From Xylophilus sp. Leaf220 (lineage in GTDB: Bacteria > Pseudomonadota > Gammaproteobacteria > Burkholderiales > Burkholderiaceae_C), in the NCBI RefSeq assembly GCF_001421705.1, contig NZ_LMKO01000012.1, positions 2,547 through 66,546 on the forward strand: a stretch of DNA of 64,000 nucleotides, read 5' to 3'. Position numbers and translations under genes: made by a program. Numbering within the stretch: the stretch's first letter is position 1; every line of letters starts with the position of its first letter. Shown here piece after piece: positions 52,346 through 60,328 of this stretch. The notes beneath the pieces are model-generated. The model was not told the DNA's origin and did not search any database. It saw only the letters and a program-made list of their open reading frames with translations.

Positions 52346-53950
52346 GGATGGCTGGGGTGGTGCCAGCGGTTCCAGCGCATGCCAGGCGCGCAGCACCGCA
52401 TAGCTGCGCCACGGCCGCCAGACCTGCGAGGCTTCTTCCGCCGCCTTGGCCGGCCGGGGCAGACCGCGCACGCCCATCGCCTGCTGCAGCGCCACGTCGC
52501 CGGCCTGAAACGCGTCGGGCCACGCCAATGCCCGCATCGCGATGTAGTGGGCCGTCCAGTCACCGATGCCCGGCAGGGCGACCAGGGCGGCGATGGCCGG
52601 GGCCGGCGCGCTGCCCGGCTCCAGGACCAGCGATCCGTCGGCCACCGCCCGGGCCAGCGCCTGGATCGCGCCCTGGCGCTGGCGCACGATGCCCAGGCCG
52701 CCCAGCGAGTCCGAATCTGCCGCGGCCAGCGCCGCCGGCGTGGGGAACAGCCGCAGCAGCCCGCCGTGCGGCGTGGCCAGCGGCGCGCCGTAGCGGGCGG
52801 CCAGCCGGTTGGCGAAAGTGCAGGCCGCCGCCACCGTCACCTGCTGGCCTAGCACGGCGCGCACCGCCAGCTCGAAGCCGTCGAAGCTGCCCGGCACCCG
52901 CCAGCCGGCCATGCCGGGGAAGTGGGGGCCGAGCAGTGCGTCGATCGCAGCCGGGTCGGCATCCAGGTCGAGCAGGGCGCGCACCTGGCGGATCACGGTG
53001 GGCAGCACCGGCAGCAGGCTGTCGCTCACCTGCAGCAGCACCTGGCTGCGCGCCTCGTCGAACTGCAGCTGCAGCCAGCCGGACGGCCCGGCGGCGCCCC
53101 GGGGCGCCAGCGCGCGCTGGAACGCCGGGCCGGTGGGGGTGTCGACCATCGCCTCCACCCCGGCCACCAAGTGGCGCTTGAGGAACGCCAGCATGCCCGC
53201 GACCGCATACGGCGGCCGGTAGGCCAGCCGTGCCTGTGCCACCGGGGCGGCGGTGCCGGCCCGTTCCGCCGACGGGGCCCGTTCCCGCCGCACCGCCACC
53301 GGCGCCAGCCCGTAGTGCGCCAGGAAGGCCGCCTGGAACCGCCGCAGGCTGGCGAAGCCCGCGGCCAGCGCCACGTCGGCCACCGGCAGGTCGGTGTCGG
53401 CCAGCAGCTGCTTGGCGGCCAGCAGCCGGCGGGTCTGCAGGTACTGCAGCGGCGACACGCCGAAAGCGCCCTCGAACACCCGCCGCAGGTGCCGGTCGCT
53501 GATGCCCATCAGCGCGGCGAGGCGCTGCACCGGGGCGGCGGCGCTGTCGCTGGTGACGGCAAGCCAGTGGGCGGGGTCGTCCAGCCGGCGGGCCGCCTCG
53601 TGCGCCAGCATCGCCGCGGCGTCGTGCATCGACCAGACGGTGCCGGCGGCGCCCGGCGCCAGCTCGGGCCGGCAGCGCAGGCAGGGGCGGAAACCCGCGC
53701 TCTCGGCCTGGGCCGCCAGGGCGAAGAAGCGGCAGTTCTCGCGCCGTGGGGTGCGCACCCGGCACACCGGCCGGCAGTAGATGCCGGTGGAGGTCACGCC
53801 GGTGAAGAAGCTGCCGTCGAAGCGGGCATCGTGGGCCGACAGGGCGCGGTAGCAGGCATCGCCGTCGGGCGCGGCGGCGGGGCCGGCGGCCGGCAGGTCG
53901 CCGTCCTCGGGTGCTGCGGGGCGGGCGGTGGGCGAAGCGGGCTGGTCCAT
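52334..53950 (-). CDS. alkA: Ada-type regulator fused to 3-methyladenine DNA glycosylase (AlkA)
   Basis: Fusion of 538 residues. The N-terminal Ada domain has the zinc/methyl-acceptor cysteines C59, C63, C90 and C93 with the same spacing as C38, C42, C69 and C72 of E. coli Ada; C59 would accept methylphosphotriester groups. An AraC-type DNA-binding domain follows (about 110-215, 'LPVADVALAAGFASLRRFQAAF'), then the AlkA N-terminal domain and an HhH-GPD glycosylase domain ('LVALPGIGDWTAHYIAMRAL' with the downstream catalytic aspartate). It is thus both methylation sensor-activator and base-excision enzyme. The last residues and the stop codon come from a repeat copy. It is followed by ogt. Confidence 0.92.
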   Translation of the reverse strand: MDQPASPTARPAAPEDGDLPAAGPAAAPDGDACYRALSAHDARFDGSFFTGVTSTGIYCRPVCRVRTPRRENCRFFALAAQAESAGFRPCLRCRPELAPGAAGTVWSMHDAAAMLAHEAARRLDDPAHWLAVTSDSAAAPVQRLAALMGISDRHLRRVFEGAFGVSPLQYLQTRRLLAAKQLLADTDLPVADVALAAGFASLRRFQAAFLAHYGLAPVAVRRERAPSAERAGTAAPVAQARLAYRPPYAVAGMLAFLKRHLVAGVEAMVDTPTGPAFQRALAPRGAAGPSGWLQLQFDEARSQVLLQVSDSLLPVLPTVIRQVRALLDLDADPAAIDALLGPHFPGMAGWRVPGSFDGFELAVRAVLGQQVTVAAACTFANRLAARYGAPLATPHGGLLRLFPTPAALAAADSDSLGGLGIVRQRQGAIQALARAVADGSLVLEPGSAPAPAIAALVALPGIGDWTAHYIAMRALAWPDAFQAGDVALQQAMGVRGLPRPAKAAEEASQVWRPWRSYAVLRAWHALEPLAPPQPSAIE

Positions 53951-54119
53951 GCGGTCGATGATACGGACGGGGCGGCGGGCCACACGCCGTTTTCGGACAT
54001 CTCCCTGCGGCCGTCCATTACACCGTCGTCCGCCTAGCACGCGCATCTGTCCCACAGGGCCGGCGGGGTGGCATGCCTAGAATCGGCGAGCATTTTTCAT
54101 CCAGCAGAAAGACGTTCCC

Positions 54120-55502
54120 ATGGCATTCGCACCGTCCATCTTCAAGGCCTACGACATCCGCGGCATCGTGCCCGCCGCCCTCGACGAGGGCGTGGCGAAA
54201 GCGCTGGGCCTGGCCTTCGGCGCCGCCGCGCTGGCGCTCGGCGAGAAGGCCGTCGCCGTCGGCCGCGACGGCCGTCTGAGCGGCCCGGCCCTCAGCAAGG
54301 CGCTGATCGACGGCCTGGTGGCCTCGGGCGTCGAGGTGATCGATGTCGGCACCGTCACCACGCCGATGCTGTACTTCGCGGCCAGCACGCTCTGCAACAG
54401 CGGCATCCAGGTCACCGGCAGCCACAACCCGAAGGACTACAACGGCTTCAAGATGGTGCTGGCCGGCAAGGCGATCTACGGCGACGAGATCCAGGGCCTG
54501 CGCCGCACGATGGACGACGACAGCGCCCCGCGCAAGGACGGAGGCAGCGTCCGCACGGTGGACGTCACCGCCGACTACATCGCCCGCATCGCCGGCGACA
54601 TCAAACTGGCCCGGCCGATCAAGATCGTGGTCGATTCGGGCAACGGCATCGCCGGCGCTTCCGCTCCCGACGTGTTCCGCGCCATCGGCTGCGAGGTGAT
54701 CGAGCTGTTCAGCGAGGTCGACGGCAACTTCCCCAACCACCACCCCGACCCGAGCAAGCCCGAGAACCTGCGCGACGTGATCGCCAAGCTGCAGGAGACC
54801 GATGCCGAGCTGGGCCTGGCCTTCGACGGCGACGGCGACCGCCTGGGCATCGTCACCAAGGACGGCCAGAACATCTTCCCCGACCGCCAGATGATGCTGT
54901 TCGCCCAGGACGTGCTGAGCCGCGTGCCCGGCGGCGAGATCGTCTTCGACGTGAAGTGCAGCCAACGCCTGGCGCCCGCCATCGAGGCGGCCGGCGGCAA
55001 GGCCACCATGTTCAAGACCGGCCATTCGCTGATCAAAGCCAAGATGCGCGAGACGAACTCCCCGCTGGGCGGCGAGATGAGCGGCCACATCTTCTTCAAG
55101 GAGCGCTGGTACGGCTTCGACGACGGCACCTATGCCGGCTGCCGCCTGCTGGAGATCGTCAGCAAGAGCCTCGACGCGAGCGCTGTGCTCAATGCGCTGC
55201 CGACCAGCTTCTCCACGCCCGAGCTGAACGTGGCCTGCGCCGAGGGCGAGCCGCACACCCTGGTGCAGAAGCTGGTCGAGACGGCGAAATTCGACGCGCC
55301 GGCCAAGGTCTCGACCATCGACGGCGTGCGGGTGGACTGGCCCGACGGCTTCGGCCTGGTGCGCGCCTCCAACACCACGCCGGTGCTGGTGCTGCGCTTC
55401 GAAGGCCACACGCCCGAGGCGCTGCACCGCATCGAAGAAGCGATGACCGCGCTGCTGAAGACGGTCAAGCCGGATGCGAAGATCGGCGCTGCTGCACATT
55501 GA
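54120..55502 (+). CDS. Phosphomannomutase/phosphoglucomutase (AlgC/ManB-like)
   Basis: Alpha-D-phosphohexomutase of 460 residues that interconverts mannose 6- and 1-phosphates and glucose 6- and 1-phosphates, feeding LPS and exopolysaccharide precursors. Phosphoserine S101 is in 'TGSHNPKDYNG'; the metal loop 'DGDGDR' starts at D236; the sugar-binding 'GEMSGHIFFKERWYGFDDG' is present; the C-terminal phosphate loop 'RASNTTPVLVLRFEG' is intact. Length matches Pseudomonas AlgC. A TAGAAT hexamer about 40 bases before the ATG may be the -10 element. It is followed by a short hairpin and waaA, also an envelope gene. Confidence 0.93.
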   Translation: MAFAPSIFKAYDIRGIVPAALDEGVAKALGLAFGAAALALGEKAVAVGRDGRLSGPALSKALIDGLVASGVEVIDVGTVTTPMLYFAASTLCNSGIQVTGSHNPKDYNGFKMVLAGKAIYGDEIQGLRRTMDDDSAPRKDGGSVRTVDVTADYIARIAGDIKLARPIKIVVDSGNGIAGASAPDVFRAIGCEVIELFSEVDGNFPNHHPDPSKPENLRDVIAKLQETDAELGLAFDGDGDRLGIVTKDGQNIFPDRQMMLFAQDVLSRVPGGEIVFDVKCSQRLAPAIEAAGGKATMFKTGHSLIKAKMRETNSPLGGEMSGHIFFKERWYGFDDGTYAGCRLLEIVSKSLDASAVLNALPTSFSTPELNVACAEGEPHTLVQKLVETAKFDAPAKVSTIDGVRVDWPDGFGLVRASNTTPVLVLRFEGHTPEALHRIEEAMTALLKTVKPDAKIGAAAH

Positions 55503-55647
55503 GCACTCCCCCAGGCTTCGCACTTCGTGTCTGCGCCTACCCCCTCGCCGGGGGCGAGACCTGCAGCCCGGCGGAGCCGGATCTGCGGTCTCCCTGAACG
55601 GAGAGCGTTTAAGCCGCGGCGGTGCCGAGTCGCGGTCTATTTCTCTG

Positions 55648-55673
55648 ACGGAGCGGTTTGGCTGCTCCGTTTT
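55648..55673 (+). terminator. Short hairpin between the phosphomannomutase gene and waaA
   Basis: ACGGAGC (55648-55654), nine-base loop, GCTCCGT (55664-55670), followed by TTT. It ends 12 bases before the waaA ATG, so it may terminate the upstream transcript or partly occlude the waaA start. Confidence 0.6.
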
Positions 55674-55684
55674 CATTTCCGTCC

Positions 55685-57073
55685 ATGCGCTTTCTCTCTC
55701 GCCTCGCCTTGATGGGTTATTCGGCTGCCTTGACCGTGGCGCAGCCGTTGCTGCGTCGCAAGCTGCGCCGGCGGGCCCGGGTGGAGACGGGGTACGGGGA
55801 GGCGGTGGAGGAGCGGTTCGGGTTTTACGCACCGGCGGGATGGTCGCGGCCTGCCGAAGCCGAAGCCGCCGCCGCCGCGGGGCCGACAGTGTGGCTGCAT
55901 GCGGTGTCGCTCGGGGAGACGCGGGCCGCGGCGGTGCTGGTGGAGGCTCTGCGCGCGCGCTTGCCCGGCATGCGGCTGCTGTTGACGAACGGTACCGCCA
56001 CCGGACGGGCCGAGGGCCGCAAGCTGATGCGGCCGGGTGACCGGCAGGTCTGGCAGCCGTGGGATACGCCGCAGGCGGTGCGGCGGTTCCTGCAGACCTT
56101 TGCGCCGGATATCGGCATCCTGATGGAAACCGAGGTCTGGCCCAACCTGGTCGCCGGCTGCGTGGGGCAGGGCGTGCTGCTGGTGCTCGCCAATGCGCGG
56201 CTCAACACCGGCTCGCTGGCCAAGTCGGAACGTCTGCATCTGCTGGCACGCCCGGCGTACGCGGGCCTCACCGCCGTATGGGCTCAGCATGCCGACGATG
56301 CCGCGCGGCTGCGCCGCCTGGGCGCGCCGGTGCAGGGCGTGTTCGGCAACCTGAAGTTCGACGCCGCGCCCGATGCGGCGCTGCTGGCACGCGGCCGGCA
56401 GTGGCGCGATGCCGGCACGCGGCCGGTGGTGCTGTTCGCGAGCTCCCGGGAAGGCGAAGAGGCGCTGTGGATCGATGAGTTCAAGCGAAAAGTGCCCGCG
56501 GCCGACGCAGAACGCCGACCACTAGCTACAGAAACCATAGCAAACGGGTTGTCTGGCGCTTCCGATGTTCAGTGGCTCCTGGTACCGCGGCATCCCAACC
56601 GTTTCGACGAAGTCGCGCAGTTGCTGCAGGCCGCCGGGCTGCGTGTCGCCCGCCGCAGCCAGTGGCCGGACGGGGAAGGCCCCCCGCCGGAGGCCGACGT
56701 CTGGCTGGGCGACACGGTCGGCGAGATGGCGCTGTACTACGGCATGGCGCATGCCGCCCTGCTCGGCGGCAGCTTCGAGACCCTGGGCGGCCAGAACCTG
56801 ATCGAAGCCGCGGCCTGCGGCTGCCCGGTGGTGATGGGGCCGCACACCTTCAATTTTGCCGATGCGGCGGAGCAGGCCGCGGCAGCGGGTGCGGCGACGC
56901 GGGTGGTGGACATGGGGCAGGGGGTTGAAGTGGCGCTGCGGCTGGTCGGCGATCCGGCCGCTCGGCAGAAGGCGGCCGCGGCATCGACCGCCTTCGCCGC
57001 GTCGCACAGCGGTGCGTCGGCCCGCACGGCGGATGCGATCTGTGCGCTGTTGGCGCGGCGGAAGGCTGGTTAG
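55685..57073 (+). CDS. waaA: 3-deoxy-D-manno-octulosonic acid (Kdo) transferase
   Basis: GT30 glycosyltransferase of 462 residues that adds Kdo to lipid A precursor at the inner membrane. An N-terminal anchor/helix (1-25) precedes 'WLHAVSLGETRAA' with catalytic-type E78; 'METEVWPNLV' and 'GGSFETLGGQNLIEAAACGCPVV' form the acceptor and CMP-Kdo donor sites. A stretch around residues 265-295 is longer than in typical WaaA and contains the dispersed palindrome (encoding A-T-E-T-I-A). The ATG at 55685 was preferred over a TTG nine codons upstream. It converges on the lytic transglycosylase gene. Confidence 0.93.
   Translation: MRFLSRLALMGYSAALTVAQPLLRRKLRRRARVETGYGEAVEERFGFYAPAGWSRPAEAEAAAAAGPTVWLHAVSLGETRAAAVLVEALRARLPGMRLLLTNGTATGRAEGRKLMRPGDRQVWQPWDTPQAVRRFLQTFAPDIGILMETEVWPNLVAGCVGQGVLLVLANARLNTGSLAKSERLHLLARPAYAGLTAVWAQHADDAARLRRLGAPVQGVFGNLKFDAAPDAALLARGRQWRDAGTRPVVLFASSREGEEALWIDEFKRKVPAADAERRPLATETIANGLSGASDVQWLLVPRHPNRFDEVAQLLQAAGLRVARRSQWPDGEGPPPEADVWLGDTVGEMALYYGMAHAALLGGSFETLGGQNLIEAAACGCPVVMGPHTFNFADAAEQAAAAGAATRVVDMGQGVEVALRLVGDPAARQKAAAASTAFAASHSGASARTADAICALLARRKAG
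56525..56541 (+). repeat. Dispersed palindrome inside waaA
   Basis: GCTAC, seven-base spacer, ATAGC, followed by AAACG. It encodes A-T-E-T-I-A in the linker between the two GT-B halves. Confidence 0.8.
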
Positions 57074-57208
57074 CCGACACTCGGCCGTGCCCCGGGTCCG
57101 GGCAGCGACAGTGCCGGGCCGCCATTGCGCCGGTCCGTACCGAGACACCTTGACACCACGAAAACACCGCAACCCGCCCGCCGACTGCCCGTCGGCGGGC
57201 CGCCAGGC

Positions 57209-58633
57209 TCAATTCGCCTGCAGCCGCTGCAGCACTTCCGGCGTCGGATACCCATCCGCCGGCAATCCGACGCTCTGCTGGTAGCGCCGCAGCCCGTCGC
57301 GCGTCGCCGGGCCCAGCAGGCCGTCCGGCGTGCCGACCGCGAAGCCCTTGGCGTTGAGCGCCGTCTGCATCTGCCGCAGCTCGCTGCGGCCGAGCGGCGG
57401 CAGGTCCAGCGGCCACTGGGTGGCCAGCGGGCCGCCGCCGTCGATCCGGTCGGCCAGCATGCCGACCGCCAGGGCGTAGCTGGTGGAATTGTTGTAGCGC
57501 AGGATAGCCCGGAAATTGGGGCCGACCAGAAAGGCCGGGCCGCGCGCGCCGGCCGGCAGCAGCACGGCCGCATCGGTCAGGGCGGGCAGGGCGGTGCCGT
57601 CGGCTCGGCGCACGCCGGCGGCGGCCCAGGCGGCGGCGTCCTGGCGCACGGCCATGTCCGCGCGGGCGTAGTCGAAGCCGGGTGGCAACTGCACCTCCAC
57701 GCCCCAGGGCTGGCCGGGTTGCCAGCCGGCACGGGCCAGGTAGTTGGCGGTGGAGGCCATCACGTCGGCCATGCTGCCCCAGATGTCGCGCCGGCCGTCG
57801 CCGTCGGCGTCGACCGCGTAGGCCAGGAAGCTCGACGGCAGGAACTGGGTGTGTCCCATCGCGCCGGCCCAGGAGCCGACCATGTGGCGGCTGTCGATGT
57901 CGCCGTTGTCGATGATCTTCAGGGCGGCCAGCAGTTCGCCGCGCGCCCAGTCCTGCCGGCGGCCTTCGAAGCCCAGCGTGGCCAGCGCATCGACCGTCGG
58001 GAAGTTGCCGAAGTTGGCGCCGTAGTTGCTCTCCATGCCCCAGATGGCGGCGATGGTGGCGGCCGGCACCCGGTAGCGGGCCTGCGCCGCATCCGCCTCG
58101 GTGCGGACCTGCGCCAGCTTGGCCCGGCCGTTGGCGACGCGCTGCTCCGACACCGCGCTGGCCAGGTAGTCCCACACCGGGCGGACGAATTCGGGCTGCG
58201 ACCGGTCGAGGTCGATGGTGCGGGGCCGGTACTGCGCGCCGTCGAAGGCGTCGCGCAGTGTCGCCTCTCGGATGCCCTGGCTGCGGGCGTAAGCGGAGAA
58301 ATCGGCGATCCAGCGGGCGAAGGCGGCCTGCTGGGCGGCGTCGTCCACCGGGGCCGCGGCGGCCGGGGCAGGGGCCGGTGCGGGGGCGGGTGTCGATACG
58401 GCGGGTGCGGCCACAGGCGCTGCGGGTACCGGTGCCGTCGGTGTCCCGCGCGGCGGCGTGCCCGGCGTCGCTGCCGGCGGGCCGGCGCATCCGGCCAGCG
58501 CCAGCGCCGCCACCAGCGATGCGCAGACCGCGAGGCGGTCGCAGGCCGCTGGCGGTCGGGCGGAACGGGGCCTGCCGAGGGCAGGCGCATTGGCGCTGAG
58601 AGGGGGCAGGGCGGGCACGGAGGAGAAGGGCAT
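57209..58633 (-). CDS. Lytic murein transglycosylase, MltB-like lipoprotein
   Basis: Peptidoglycan lytic transglycosylase of 474 residues. A signal segment ends in the lipobox LALAGC (C49), so it is probably an outer-membrane lipoprotein. A Pro/Ala-rich spacer (about 52-95) leads to the SLT_2 domain; the catalytic glutamate is E201 in 'IWGMESNYG', with 'GSWAGAMGHTQFLPSSF' downstream. A C-terminal peptidoglycan-binding domain covers about 410-470 ('LRQMQTALNAKGFAVGTPDGLLG'). The long N-terminal stretch before the lipobox makes the exact start uncertain. It is divergent from cls. Confidence 0.9.
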   Translation of the reverse strand: MPFSSVPALPPLSANAPALGRPRSARPPAACDRLAVCASLVAALALAGCAGPPAATPGTPPRGTPTAPVPAAPVAAPAVSTPAPAPAPAPAAAAPVDDAAQQAAFARWIADFSAYARSQGIREATLRDAFDGAQYRPRTIDLDRSQPEFVRPVWDYLASAVSEQRVANGRAKLAQVRTEADAAQARYRVPAATIAAIWGMESNYGANFGNFPTVDALATLGFEGRRQDWARGELLAALKIIDNGDIDSRHMVGSWAGAMGHTQFLPSSFLAYAVDADGDGRRDIWGSMADVMASTANYLARAGWQPGQPWGVEVQLPPGFDYARADMAVRQDAAAWAAAGVRRADGTALPALTDAAVLLPAGARGPAFLVGPNFRAILRYNNSTSYALAVGMLADRIDGGGPLATQWPLDLPPLGRSELRQMQTALNAKGFAVGTPDGLLGPATRDGLRRYQQSVGLPADGYPTPEVLQRLQAN

Positions 58634-58783
58634 GGGCGGGCTCGGCGGCGGCAGAAGGAATCGGCCGATTGTCCTGCCCCCGTTTCGGCGCGCCGCAACA
58701 CCGGGTTACCGCTGCAGGGGATGCCTCTGCGGGCCGGTCATACGGGAAACCTAGAATCCGCCACCGCGTTCCCCTGGTGCCCC

Positions 58784-60250
58784 ATGCTCTCGCTCTCCGA
58801 CCTGCCCGACCTTCCGGCGGTGCCCGACACCGTCAAGACCACGCTGTCCTTCGCCTGGACCGCCTACATCGCCATCCTGGCGGTCTGGATCGTGCTGCAG
58901 AAGCGCTCGCCGCTCTCTACCCTCAGCTGGATTCTGTCGATGGCCTGGCTGCCGGTGCTGGGCTTCGGGGTGTACTACTTCTTCGGCCCGCAGCGGATGC
59001 GGCGTCAGCGGATCAAGCGAATCCGCAGCCATGCCAACCTGTACGCGAAGAGCGATTTCGCCAACCTGCGCACGCTCAGCGACCATGCGCCGCAGCACCT
59101 GCAGCAGATGGGCCTGCTGGGCCACGCCACCTGCGACATCCCGGTCTCGACCGCGTCCGACGTGCGGCTGCTGGTGGGCGGCGCCCAGACATACAACGCG
59201 CTTTTCGAGGCGATCCGGGCGGCGCGCCACCATGTGCACCTGGAGTACTACATCTTCGAGCCCGACAAGATCGGTACCGCGCTGCGCGACCTGCTGGTCG
59301 AGAAGGCGCGGCAGGGCGTCAAGGTGCGGCTGCTGGTCGACGCGCTCGGCTCCAAGCGGCTCGGCAAGCGGTTCTTCGCGCCGCTGGAGGCGGCCGGCGC
59401 GGGCGTGGGCCTGTTCCACGACAGCCGCATCGGCCGGCGGCTGCGGCCGGTGATCAATTTCCGCACCCACCGCAAGATCGTGGTGTGCGACGGCGAGGTC
59501 GGCTTCACCGGCGGCCTGAACATCACCGACGAGGAAGACGAGCGCACCCGCCCCGACGCCTACCACGACGTGCACCTCCGGCTGGAGGGCAACGCGGTGC
59601 GCTGGCTGCAGATGGTGTTCATGGAGGACTGGGTCTACGCCACCGGCGAGCGCAAGCGCCGCACGGCGGAAGACTTCGACAAGCTGCTGCGCCCCACGGT
59701 GGTGGGCGAGCATGCGGTGCAGATCGTCGCCTCCGGCCCCGACAGCGCCTATGAGGCGATCCACCGGATGGTGCTGGCGGCGATCAACGGCGCGGTGCGC
59801 CGGGTGTGGATCGCCACGCCGTACTTCGTGCCCGGCTCGCCCACGCTGATGGCGCTGACCAGCGCCGCGCTGCGCGGGGTCGACGTGCGGGTGATGGTGC
59901 CGATGCGCAGCGATTCGCGCATCGTGAGCGCCGCGGCGCGCTCCTATTTCGACGAGCTGATCGAGGCCGGCGCCAAGGTCTGGGAGTACGAGGCGCGGAT
60001 GCTGCACTCGAAGACGATGGTGTTCGACGACGACTGCGGGGTGGTCGGCACCGCCAACTTCGACAACCGCAGCTTCCGGCTCAACTACGAGATCTGCGCC
60101 TTTGTCTACGGGCCGACACTGACCGTGCCGCTGGGCGCGCAGTTCGAGCGCGACCTGCGCAAGTCGGTGCGGGTGGAGGCCGACCGCCATCTGCCGGCGT
60201 GGCAGAAGCTCTTCGACGCCACCGCGCGCCTGTTCTCGCCGTTGTTGTAG
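58784..60250 (+). CDS. cls: Cardiolipin synthase
   Basis: Phospholipase D-superfamily synthase of 488 residues that condenses two phosphatidylglycerol molecules (or PG with another donor) to cardiolipin. Two N-terminal TM segments (about 20-40 and 48-67, 'GFGVYYFFGPQRMRRQR') anchor it. Both HKD motifs are complete: H229, K231, D236 and H408, K410, D415, the second in 'HSKTMVFDDDCGVVGTANFDNRSF'. The ATG at 58784 gives the standard ClsA-like start. A TAGAAT hexamer near 58752 could be the -10 element. Confidence 0.94.
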   Translation: MLSLSDLPDLPAVPDTVKTTLSFAWTAYIAILAVWIVLQKRSPLSTLSWILSMAWLPVLGFGVYYFFGPQRMRRQRIKRIRSHANLYAKSDFANLRTLSDHAPQHLQQMGLLGHATCDIPVSTASDVRLLVGGAQTYNALFEAIRAARHHVHLEYYIFEPDKIGTALRDLLVEKARQGVKVRLLVDALGSKRLGKRFFAPLEAAGAGVGLFHDSRIGRRLRPVINFRTHRKIVVCDGEVGFTGGLNITDEEDERTRPDAYHDVHLRLEGNAVRWLQMVFMEDWVYATGERKRRTAEDFDKLLRPTVVGEHAVQIVASGPDSAYEAIHRMVLAAINGAVRRVWIATPYFVPGSPTLMALTSAALRGVDVRVMVPMRSDSRIVSAAARSYFDELIEAGAKVWEYEARMLHSKTMVFDDDCGVVGTANFDNRSFRLNYEICAFVYGPTLTVPLGAQFERDLRKSVRVEADRHLPAWQKLFDATARLFSPLL

Positions 60251-60328
60251 ACCGCCCTTGAACAACAGAACCGTCGTCACGGCTGGCGGGCGGCATACTG
60301 ACAATCCTTCAGATTCCCTTTGCTGCCG

